Part shown: positions 1 to 5,237 of the stretch, one piece after another | Layout of the letters: each line of letters opens with the position of its first letter | Numbering within the stretch: position 1 is the stretch's first letter | Source: Caldifarciminota bacterium | GTDB lineage: Bacteria; Hydrothermota; Hydrothermia; B15-G9; WFZT01 | Assembly (NCBI GenBank): GCA_026986235.1 | Contig: JALSOY010000018.1 | Coordinates: 1-5,237, forward strand | Direction of reading: 5' to 3' | Length of the DNA: 5,237 bases | Position numbers and translations under genes: made by a program | Notes under the pieces: model-generated | Seen by the model: the letters and a program-made list of their open reading frames with translations, nothing else | Database searches by the model: none | What the model was told of the DNA's origin: nothing

Positions 1-125
1 TTGAACTTTTTTATAGCCTTTTCCACCCTTCTTCTTACGAATTCAACAAAGTGTTCCTCACACAGGGCAAGGTTGTAAGACCTCAACTTTACAAAGGCTT
101 CCTTTCCGCAGATCCTGCACTTCAT
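1..125 (-). CDS. ttuA: TtuA-like tRNA 2-thiolation enzyme, N-terminal part only
   Basis: Only the first 41 codons are in the window; the gene continues past base 1. Read on the minus strand from the ATG at 125, the protein begins MKCRICGKEAFVKLRSYN and continues through LALCEEHF to a basic helix (RRRVEKAIKKF). Cys3, Cys6, Cys22 and His25 form a CxxC-x15-CxxH zinc finger followed by an amphipathic basic helix. This spacing and the LALCxxH motif match the N-terminal zinc finger of TtuA/Ncs6-type sulfurtransferases. In thermophiles TtuA converts 5-methyluridine 54 of tRNA to its 2-thio form, stabilising the T loop at high temperature. The PP-loop ATPase core, the iron-sulphur cysteines and the second zinc finger lie outside the window, so TtuA cannot be separated from TtcA- or Ncs6-like relatives here. 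The start is supported by the family-typical N-terminus. The gene is divergent from the sigma-54 activator. Confidence 0.82.
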   Translation of the reverse strand, partial: MKCRICGKEAFVKLRSYNLALCEEHFVEFVRRRVEKAIKKF

Positions 126-133
126 ATCCCACT

Positions 134-139
134 ATTATA
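134..139 (-). promoter_or_regulatory. -10 box of the ttuA-like gene, leaderless type
   Basis: Read on the minus strand, bases 139 to 134 spell a perfect TATAAT, followed by AGTGGGAT and then the ATG at 125. A start site 7 to 8 nt after the box would coincide with the start codon or the base or two before it. No good -35 hexamer is visible at 17 or 18 bp (GTGATA or GGTGAT). There is no AGGAGG-like ribosome binding site; GTGGG lies too close to the ATG and is a poor match. Confidence 0.6.
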
Positions 140-209
140 TTGACTTTACCATGATTTATCACCTGTCTGGTTATGTTTGCCCGTCCTTCAAGTTTGTTAA
201 GGGATGTGT

Positions 210-215
210 TAAAAT
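210..215 (+). promoter_or_regulatory. -10 box of the sigma-54 activator gene, leaderless type
   Basis: TAAAAT lies 7 nt upstream of the ATG at 223, within GTGTTAAAATTTTTTACATG. With a 17-bp spacer the -35 position is TTCAAG (187-192), a weak match to TTGACA. A purine-rich AAGGGA at 199-204 is too far from the ATG to act as a normal ribosome binding site and lies upstream of the predicted transcript start. The TTAAAAT sequence recurs at the same place before the genes starting at 3070 and 4767. Confidence 0.5.
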
Positions 216-222
216 TTTTTAC

Positions 223-2013
223 ATGGCTGAACTGAAAAAGGTGTTTCTTCCAAAAGAGAAACTCGAAGAAAAAGTAGCCGACAACCAGAATCTCATTGCA
301 ATTATAAAGAACCTGTTCCTTGAATTTGATGTGGAAGAAAATCCCTTTACCGTTTCCTTCACGGATGTAGATCGCGTTGTTTTACTCCTGATGGGGAAAA
401 AGAGGGACCCTTTCCTTGAGGAGGGGCTCATCCTGCGGGAGGAATATGTGGGGAAGACAGCGATAAATATGTCGATGGAGCTCGGACATCCTGTGGTTTT
501 GAAGGGGGATGAGCACACATCTCCTCAGTTGAAGAAGTGGTACTGTGCCGCTGCCCCCCTGAGGAGTTTAAAGGGAAGAATCATCGGAAGTATCGGTATT
601 TCCACCACAGGAGAGCACTTCCCGGATTACGCTGTGGGTATCGTTTCCTCCCTGGCGAAGGCAATAGAGAATGAAAACAACCTCAGGATTGCCCTTGAGG
701 AGGTGGAGGTCTCACGGAAGTACCTTGAGATCATCAGTGAGGCCTCAAAAGATGGTGTTCTCTGCCTTGATGCCAACGGAAAGATCCTGTACATAAACGA
801 GGCCGGAACGCGGATACTTAAAATTGACAGGGAAAAGGCAATTGGAAAACATGTTACAGACATAGTGGATTTTACCCCCGTTATTCTGAATGTATTCAAA
901 ACTCACAGGGGGTATGTTGATAAAGAATTCATCATCGAAAGCCCCTCCCGCGGGCTTCTTCACTTTATAAAAACCGCCGTAGTGGTCAGGGACAAAGACG
1001 GAAATTTCTCCGGAGTCGTTGACTTTTTCCGTGAGATTAACAGAGTGAGAAACTTCGTGACATCTTACATTGGCGCAGAGGCAAAATTTACATTTGACGA
1101 CATCATAGGCGAAAACCCCAGGCTGAAAGAGGCGATAAAAATAGCAAAGATCGCCGCAAGATCCAATTCATCTGTATTGATCACGGGAGAGACGGGAACA
1201 GGTAAGGAGATGTTTGCCCAGGCAATACACTTTGAGAGCGACAGGTCAAACGGCCCATTTGTTGCAATAAACTGTGGTGCCATACCAAGGGACCTTGCAG
1301 AAAGCGAATTTTTCGGGTACGAGCCCGGTGCCTTCACAGGAGCATCAAAAAAGGGAAGACCCGGTAAGTTTGAGCTTGCAGATGGTGGTACTCTTTTTTT
1401 GGACGAAATAGAAGAACTTCCACTCTCCCTCCAGGCAAAACTTTTAAGAACACTTCAGGATAAAGTCGTAACCAGAGTGGGAGGCACCAAATCACTGAAG
1501 GTTGATGTCAGAATAATCACCGCTTCGAACCGCGACCTCGTTGATCTCGTCAACAGGGGAGATTTCAGGAAAGACCTGTATTACAGGCTCAACATCATAC
1601 ACATAGAAATTCCACCTCTCAGGGAAAGAAAAGACGATATTCCCCTCCTCGTGTCACACTTTATAAACAAGTACAACGCCTCTCTTGGTAAAAGTATCAA
1701 AGATGCAGATAGGTCCTTCCTCAATCCCCTGATGCAGTACGACTTTCCAGGCAATGTCAGAGAACTTGAGAATATCGTTGAAAGGGCTGTAAATATCGCC
1801 GAATCCAGGGTGCTAACCGAAGAACATCTGCCCCCTTACATTTTTTCCGGTAAAACCAAACAGGAGAGAAAGTCTTTTGACGACATAAAGAGGGAAATCC
1901 TGGAGGAAACACTAAAAAAGACGAATTTCAACATTTCAGAAACTGCAAGACAGCTGCACATTTCCCGCCCCACTGTATATAAACTCATAAGAAAATACGG
2001 CTTCAGGAAATGA
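223..2013 (+). CDS. sigma-54-dependent transcriptional activator (GAF-PAS-AAA+-Fis HTH)
   Basis: This 596-aa enhancer-binding protein hydrolyses ATP to open promoters held by sigma-54 RNA polymerase. An N-terminal GAF-type sensor (about residues 20-145) resembles the AcoR/DhaR kind, with GLILREEYVGKTAI at 68-81 and the block WYCAAAPL. A short helical linker follows, then a PAS domain (about 165-275, DGVLCLDANGKILYINEAG). The AAA+ domain (about 295-530) has Walker A GETGTGKE at 322-329, the sigma-54-contacting loop GAFTGA at 369-374, Walker B TLFLDE at 390-395 and arginine-finger region FRKDLYYRLN at 448-457. A Fis-type helix-turn-helix (about 569-596, ISETARQLHISRPTVYKLI) binds DNA. All key residues are intact. 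No phosphoreceiver domain is present, so the trigger is probably a small molecule or redox cue sensed by GAF or PAS; the ligand cannot be read. An in-frame ATG at 151 would add 24 residues (MIYHLSGYVCPSFK...) unlike the family, so 223 is preferred. The 3' end overlaps the convergent DUF763 gene by 11 bp. Confidence 0.93.
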   Translation: MAELKKVFLPKEKLEEKVADNQNLIAIIKNLFLEFDVEENPFTVSFTDVDRVVLLLMGKKRDPFLEEGLILREEYVGKTAINMSMELGHPVVLKGDEHTSPQLKKWYCAAAPLRSLKGRIIGSIGISTTGEHFPDYAVGIVSSLAKAIENENNLRIALEEVEVSRKYLEIISEASKDGVLCLDANGKILYINEAGTRILKIDREKAIGKHVTDIVDFTPVILNVFKTHRGYVDKEFIIESPSRGLLHFIKTAVVVRDKDGNFSGVVDFFREINRVRNFVTSYIGAEAKFTFDDIIGENPRLKEAIKIAKIAARSNSSVLITGETGTGKEMFAQAIHFESDRSNGPFVAINCGAIPRDLAESEFFGYEPGAFTGASKKGRPGKFELADGGTLFLDEIEELPLSLQAKLLRTLQDKVVTRVGGTKSLKVDVRIITASNRDLVDLVNRGDFRKDLYYRLNIIHIEIPPLRERKDDIPLLVSHFINKYNASLGKSIKDADRSFLNPLMQYDFPGNVRELENIVERAVNIAESRVLTEEHLPPYIFSGKTKQERKSFDDIKREILEETLKKTNFNISETARQLHISRPTVYKLIRKYGFRK

Positions 2014-3070
2014 ACTTTGAGAGTCTTCGCAAAGCCTCTAACTTCTCTTTCCTGCCAAGACTGGACTCTTTTATGGCCCTTTCAAGGATTTCTATTGATC
2101 TGTCATAGACGGATCGATCAACGGGATACGGGATCCCGTCTTTTCCTCCGTGGGCATAAGAGTATATTGCGGGATCCGAATAACTCGGTGGAGCGCCGTA
2201 AATTATGTCCGAAATAAGGGCAAGGGCCCTCAAGCTCTTCGGACCGAGCCCCCTTATGCCCAGTAACTCTTCAAAATTACGGGGTTGTCTCTCGTATGTG
2301 GTTATGAGAATCTTTTTTATTCTGTCAGGATTTATATCCTGAACAAGTAGAGCGTGTCTACGGGGCAAATTCAACTCCTTCAATTTTTTCAGCTCTTTAA
2401 GATTTTTTTCAGGATGTTCCTTTGCAATCTCAGTTATTATCTGCCTTGCAGAACGCGCTTTTCCTGCAACCGTATCAAGCACGAGTTTCGATTTCCTCTG
2501 GGTAACAATACCTGTGTGCGGGGAATCAACGAAATTCTCCGTTTTTATCCAGTGATACCTGCGTGCATATCGGGTTTTCTCGTTCATTCCCTGCTGAACG
2601 ACAGCCCAGAGTCCGGATCTGGTGAAAATTATCGTATGATGATAAATCTGATAGCCGTCCTGGATGGCAGTTGAGTCAACCTTTGCCGTCATCCTGCTCG
2701 CATAGATCAGAGATCTCACATCCAGACCCGTTCTCTCACCAATGGCGAGAAGCTCATCAGGCGTCCTGAGAGAGGTTTTCCCCTTACCCCCCGCCATAAA
2801 AACGCCTATTTCAGGCCCTATGTTTTTGAGTGCCTCCTTAATGGCACCGGTGGTTGTGGTGGTCAGTCCAGAGGAATGCCAGTCGAAGCCGAGGACATTC
2901 CCCAGGGATTGAAACCAGAAGGGATCGGAAAGTCTCCTTACTATTTCCTCGGGCCCAAATTCTAAGGCGATTAACTCGAGTATCTTCTCTGCCAGCACCT
3001 TCATGCGCTTAAAAAGCCACGCAGGCGCCCTGCCACCGTGTAGGGGAAGATTCGCTATTCCCGTCCTCAT
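2003..3070 (-). CDS. DUF763 family protein with helix-hairpin-helix motif
   Basis: The 355-aa protein matches the DUF763 family from its first residues (MRTGIANLPLHGGRAPAWLF), which also fixes the start at 3070. The family has no established function that I know of. Conserved-looking blocks are SDPFWFQSLGNVLGFDWHSSG (48-68), the glycine/lysine stretch GGKGKTS (94-100), a region KVDSTAIQDGYQIYHH (130-145), GLWAVVQQGMN (153-163) and AHGGKDGIPYPVDRSVYD (306-323). A helix-hairpin-helix element, FEELLGIRGLGPKSLRALAL (266-285), is the type that grips the backbone of DNA or RNA, so a nucleic-acid role is a reasonable inference. GGKGKTS is glycine-rich, but its position and context do not establish a P-loop. 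No signal peptide or membrane segment is visible, so it should be cytoplasmic. The length is within what I expect for the family and nothing looks broken. It is co-directional with the upstream lamin-tail gene but has its own -10 box in the 56-bp gap. Confidence 0.93.
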   Translation of the reverse strand: MRTGIANLPLHGGRAPAWLFKRMKVLAEKILELIALEFGPEEIVRRLSDPFWFQSLGNVLGFDWHSSGLTTTTTGAIKEALKNIGPEIGVFMAGGKGKTSLRTPDELLAIGERTGLDVRSLIYASRMTAKVDSTAIQDGYQIYHHTIIFTRSGLWAVVQQGMNEKTRYARRYHWIKTENFVDSPHTGIVTQRKSKLVLDTVAGKARSARQIITEIAKEHPEKNLKELKKLKELNLPRRHALLVQDINPDRIKKILITTYERQPRNFEELLGIRGLGPKSLRALALISDIIYGAPPSYSDPAIYSYAHGGKDGIPYPVDRSVYDRSIEILERAIKESSLGRKEKLEALRRLSKFIS

Positions 3071-3078
3071 GATGTGTA

Positions 3079-3084
3079 ATTTTA
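3079..3084 (-). promoter_or_regulatory. -10 box of the DUF763 gene, leaderless type
   Basis: Bases 3084 to 3079 read TAAAAT on the minus strand, followed by TACACATC and the ATG at 3070, an 8-nt gap. The DUF763 start is anchored by its conserved N-terminus, so the missing ribosome binding site is not a start-choice error. The nearest purine run (CAGGAA) is more than 20 nt upstream of the ATG. The -35 position at 17 bp is CTGGAA, which is weak. Confidence 0.55.
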
Positions 3085-3126
3085 AGGGTTATTCCTGCAA
3101 TTTCCAGATATAGGGACTGGGAGGTT

Positions 3127-4767
3127 TCATTTAACAACTACGACCCTTTTCTCTTTGAAGTCCCCACTTTTGCAAAAAACGATGTACATTCCCTTCTCCA
3201 CCTTCATACCTGCGGAATTTCTCCCATTCCACCTCACAAGAGTTACTCCCTTATCTCCGTCAACGAGTTTTTTTACAATCCTTCCTCTGATGTCAAATAT
3301 GTAAAGGTAAATCTTTTTCCCGTAAGTCCCGGATTTCAGCTTGATAATGAGATTCTCCCTATCGGGATCAAAAACCTTATCTGAGATCTGCATGAGAACC
3401 CCACCTGTATGAAAGCTTGATACGGAATTTTTGTAACCGGGAGTACCCCCATCTTCTTCCAGACAGGTACCCCAGTTTTCTTTTACTATGGAACTCAAAA
3501 AAGGTGAAATTCTTTCGAGTGATTTGCTCTTACCTCCACCCCAGGAAGATGAATATCTCAGGGAATCCACCGTGTTGCCTGATCCGTCGTAGAGGATTAC
3601 ATCGTCTGAATTATTGTTTAAAACCGGAAAGCCGTTAACCTCCAGTACATTCCGGGCATCCGGAAACCTCTGTTTTAATGCGGCTGAGTCTCCGGTTAAA
3701 ACCGCATAGTCACCAGGCCGGAGAAGGAAGTTCCAGAAGGGGGTACTCCTTCTGGAGGAGGCATCTTTTAATACGAATCCGGCGAGATCTATCGTCATGT
3801 CTGTAGAATTGTAGATCTCTATCCATTCTGGATTATCGTCATACATGATCTCGTTGATAACCACAGGATGAACGCTGACAGGTGTGTAAAATCTAAGGGT
3901 GTCGTTATTGGAATTCTCGTCTCCTTCAATATAAACAGAAATGGAACCCACTATATAGGATGTTGTTATAGGTTCAGTTGTGAGAGAAAACTCTGCTGTG
4001 TCACCCCTTGTCAGGTGGGAAACAATTGTTTCTCTTAGAGAACAGAAGGAGTTGAAATCTACGAGGAAAGAATCAACCGGGAATATTCCATAACTTACCA
4101 CACATCCCGTTATAAAAAGTGGTTCACCCATCTCAGGTGCGCTAAAGTCAATATGTACCATGCCGAGGTCCCTGTAAATGGTCAGGGAGTTTCTCTCACC
4201 CGGAGTAAAATACCTTCTTGATAGTCCCCAGTTGGACTCATCGTCTCCCTGAAATGGATTTATCCTCTCCACAGAAAAGCCATCGGGCGGTGAAATCGGG
4301 ATGGAATCCATGGGATTGGACGGTGTCCCGTAGGTGTCAACAGTGTCCCAATCCTGGCTTATCAGATAAACGGGATCGTCGTTGGCAAGTCCATCCCCTA
4401 TGTCCTGATCCTGAGTTGTAAGAATGACCGTACCTTCGGGAAAGTTGTAGGGCTGGCACACATCACTGGAGTCGAGATATTCCCTGTCAATTACAAGCGC
4501 ATATCCTCCGGGTGGTATGGTCGTGGAGTTGATTACCACACCTGGATAGAGCTCTAACAACGAAGAATCCCGGAACGGTACGATGCTATCCAGCTCGTGT
4601 CTATCAGATAACCTGTATCCCTGGATGGAAATCTCCTGAGTATCGGGGTTAAAAATTTCTATGTATTCATTTTTATCTCCTGATGATGATTCCCTTCCTG
4701 GAGGGTTGGCCATCACTTCGTTTATTACGGGATGTAAAACTATAAATAGAATCAAAACCTCCTGCAT
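3127..4767 (-). CDS. Two-lamin-tail-domain protein with CARDB-like and FlgD-like Ig domains
   Basis: This 546-aa protein is probably exported or surface-attached. Domains in order: lamin-tail domain 1 (about 12-196, from HPVINEVMANPP and EYIEIFNPDTQEISIQGYRL); a CARDB-like beta-sandwich (about 200-298, ending in the NSNND pattern before a terminal strand); lamin-tail domain 2 (about 300-447, HPVVINEIMYDDNPEWIEIYN, ending in GGTPGYKNS); and a C-terminal FlgD/T9SS-type-A-like Ig domain (about 458-546, with LYIFDIRGRIVKKLVDG, VRWNGRNSAGMKVEKGMYIV and a KRVVVVK end). In bacteria, lamin-tail domains occur mostly in secreted proteins, often beside nucleases, but no catalytic domain is visible here, so a structural or adhesive role is the likelier reading. 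The N-terminal VLILFIVL is hydrophobic but short and has no Lys or Arg before it, so it is a poor signal peptide and export is inferred from the domains. A TAA lies in frame 4 codons upstream of the ATG, so no longer start exists. Confidence is high for the domains and low for the biological role. Confidence 0.88.
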   Translation of the reverse strand: MQEVLILFIVLHPVINEVMANPPGRESSSGDKNEYIEIFNPDTQEISIQGYRLSDRHELDSIVPFRDSSLLELYPGVVINSTTIPPGGYALVIDREYLDSSDVCQPYNFPEGTVILTTQDQDIGDGLANDDPVYLISQDWDTVDTYGTPSNPMDSIPISPPDGFSVERINPFQGDDESNWGLSRRYFTPGERNSLTIYRDLGMVHIDFSAPEMGEPLFITGCVVSYGIFPVDSFLVDFNSFCSLRETIVSHLTRGDTAEFSLTTEPITTSYIVGSISVYIEGDENSNNDTLRFYTPVSVHPVVINEIMYDDNPEWIEIYNSTDMTIDLAGFVLKDASSRRSTPFWNFLLRPGDYAVLTGDSAALKQRFPDARNVLEVNGFPVLNNNSDDVILYDGSGNTVDSLRYSSSWGGGKSKSLERISPFLSSIVKENWGTCLEEDGGTPGYKNSVSSFHTGGVLMQISDKVFDPDRENLIIKLKSGTYGKKIYLYIFDIRGRIVKKLVDGDKGVTLVRWNGRNSAGMKVEKGMYIVFCKSGDFKEKRVVVVK

Positions 4768-4773
4768 GGAAAA

Positions 4774-4803
4774 ATTTTAAAAATTGGTCAAATGCAGTGT
4801 CAA
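4774..4803 (-). promoter_or_regulatory. Sigma-70-type promoter of the lamin-tail gene, leaderless type
   Basis: On the minus strand a perfect -35 TTGACA (4803-4798) is followed by an 18-bp spacer and a -10 TAAAAT (4779-4774). The ATG at 4767 comes 6 nt after the box, so transcription should begin at or within a base or two of the start codon. This is the best promoter in the window and the only one with both hexamers. No ribosome binding site lies upstream of the ATG; an AGGAGG occurs instead inside codons 2 to 4. Confidence 0.72.
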
Positions 4804-4828
4804 GTATCTGGTGGAGGGTGTTCGAATA

Positions 4829-5180
4829 ATCCCATTTCTCCAAGGGGGATTTGGACACGAAAGTCCCCTTTCACCAAGGGGGACTTTGGAGACCATGATC
4901 CCCTCCTTTAGAAGGGGGGCTAAGGGGGATGACTACCACTTGAAAATTCAATCCCCCTGTATCCCCCTTCTCCAAGGGAGACTTTGGGAGGAAGAAACCC
5001 CCTTCACCAAGGGGGACTTTTGCGAGGAAGAAACCCCCTTCACCAAAGGGGATTTTGGGAGAGGATGATCCACCTTCTCCAGGGGGATTTTGAGAGAGGA
5101 TGACCCACCTTCTTTAGGGGAATTTTGAGAGACCAAAGTCCCCCTTCACCAGGGGGATTTTGTGGATCTTAAATCCCCCG
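4829..5180. repeat. Degenerate tandem array of ~35-bp palindromic G/C-box repeats
   Basis: This stretch holds no credible gene. It consists of about nine units plus a terminal half unit, beginning near 4830, 4864, 4898, 4960, 4995, 5031, 5067, 5101, 5136 and 5171. Most spacings are 34-36 bp. Each unit has a core close to CCCCCTTCACCAAGGGGG, able to fold into a hairpin with a 4-nt loop (CACC or CTCC), followed by A(T/C)TTT and a purine-rich linker such as TGGGAGAGGATGA. Units near 4995 and 5031 are the best preserved; units near 4830, 5067 and 5101 have mismatched arms. Similar C-run/AAGGGGG palindromes are widespread intergenic repeats in many environmental bacteria; their function is not settled. 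The array lies just upstream of the lamin-tail gene promoter. Its linkers resemble one another, so it is not a CRISPR array. Confidence 0.9.
4900..4930. repeat. Longer variant repeat unit with extended hairpin
   Basis: This unit differs from its neighbours. Bases 4901-4908 pair with 4912-4919 (8 bp including one T-G pair) around a TAG loop, and the hairpin is followed by CTAAGGGGGAT. The CCTTTAGAAGGGGGG...TAAGGGGGAT form resembles the dispersed single-copy version of this repeat seen in other genomes rather than the CACC-loop form of the rest of the array. It is followed by about 20 bp of unrelated sequence (4931-4949) that interrupts the 35-bp rhythm. Confidence 0.6.
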
Positions 5181-5237
5181 GGGCGACAAAGCAGGATGGA
5201 AACCGAGTAGCGTAAGGCACTCAAATGAAAGACCCCT
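5180..5237. other. Unassigned, possibly structured sequence at the window edge
   Basis: After the last half repeat (AAATCCCCC at 5171-5179) the sequence changes character. A hairpin forms at 5205-5222: GAGT(A)GC pairs with GCACTC around a GTAAG loop, with one bulged A. GGGG at 5180-5183 could also pair with CCCC at 5233-5236 and enclose it. I do not recognise a known RNA family. It could be the end of a structured RNA, the end of a mobile or dispersed element, or chance. No convincing protein frame crosses it. Confidence 0.3.

Noticed and set aside
152..161. Small inverted repeat TGAT-TT-ATCA as an operator
   Set aside because: Four-base arms in an A/T-rich stretch are expected by chance.
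169..180. Possible sigma-54 -24/-12 promoter (GG...TTTGC) in the divergent gap
   Set aside because: GG and GC are 8 bp apart rather than 10 and the flanks do not match TGGCAC.
151..222. Upstream ATG extending the activator by 24 residues
   Set aside because: The extension does not look like the family N-terminus, and ATG 223 has a well-placed -10 box; kept only as an alternative.
2354..2674. Plus-strand open frame of 106 codons
   Set aside because: It lies wholly antisense to the well-supported DUF763 gene and has no family resemblance.
3071..3126. Intrinsic terminator between the lamin-tail and DUF763 genes
   Set aside because: Only a 4-bp CCAG/CTGG stem is present and no U run follows it.
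4453..4470. TGGCACACATCAC resembling a -24 element
   Set aside because: There is no GC at the required spacing and it lies inside the lamin-tail coding sequence.
4784..5068. Plus-strand open frame of 94 codons through the repeat array
   Set aside because: Its PFTKGDF-type repeats are simply the translated palindromic repeat, kept open because 36-bp spacings hold frame. There is no domain and no plausible start context.
4948..5136. Minus-strand open frame of 62 codons through the repeat array
   Set aside because: Again translated repeat (SPLVKGVSSSQ units); no independent evidence of coding.
4829..5180. CRISPR array
   Set aside because: Period is near 35 bp but the linkers are only about 15-18 bp and resemble each other, and the repeats are degenerate. 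No cas genes are in the window.
5169..5237. Minus-strand peptide frame entering from the right edge and ending in a TAA
   Set aside because: Only 22 codons are visible, ending within the repeat; too short and without recognisable features to call a gene.

Overview
The window looks like bacterial chromosome from a probable thermophile. Three points suggest this. A partial gene at the left edge carries the N-terminal zinc finger of TtuA, the enzyme that thiolates tRNA position 54 and is typical of thermophiles. There is a full DUF763 protein, a family seen mostly in archaea and thermophilic bacteria. There is also a lamin-tail-domain protein with a FlgD-like C-terminal tail, an architecture common in poorly cultivated lineages such as WOR-3/Hydrothermae and other FCB-like phyla. 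The phylum guess is inference and weak; bacterial origin is firm because of the sigma-54 activator and the -10 boxes.

Layout, left to right: (1) 1-125, minus, 5' end of a ttuA-like gene leaving the window. (2) 126-222, a short divergent intergenic region with a -10 box for each flanking gene. (3) 223-2013, plus, a sigma-54-dependent transcriptional activator of 596 aa (GAF, PAS, AAA+, Fis-type HTH). (4) 2003-3070, minus, a DUF763 protein of 355 aa whose 3' end overlaps the activator's 3' end by 11 bp. (5) 3071-3126, a 56-bp gap holding the DUF763 promoter. (6) 3127-4767, minus, a 546-aa protein with two lamin-tail domains, a CARDB-like domain between them and a FlgD/sorting-type Ig domain at the end. 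(7) 4768-4803, the promoter of that gene. (8) about 4829-5180, a degenerate tandem array of G/C-box palindromes with a period near 35 bp. (9) 5180-5237, an unassigned stretch with a good hairpin, cut by the window edge.

The four protein genes do not form an obvious pathway. Each appears to have its own promoter and no operon is visible. The sigma-54 activator has no recognisable -24/-12 target in the intergenic sequence here, so its regulon probably lies elsewhere. The clearest shared signal is regulatory: every one of the four gene starts has a TATAAT/TAAAAT -10 box ending 6 to 8 nt before the ATG and no upstream Shine-Dalgarno sequence, which predicts leaderless or nearly leaderless transcripts. 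The other notable structure is the palindromic repeat array upstream of the lamin-tail gene.
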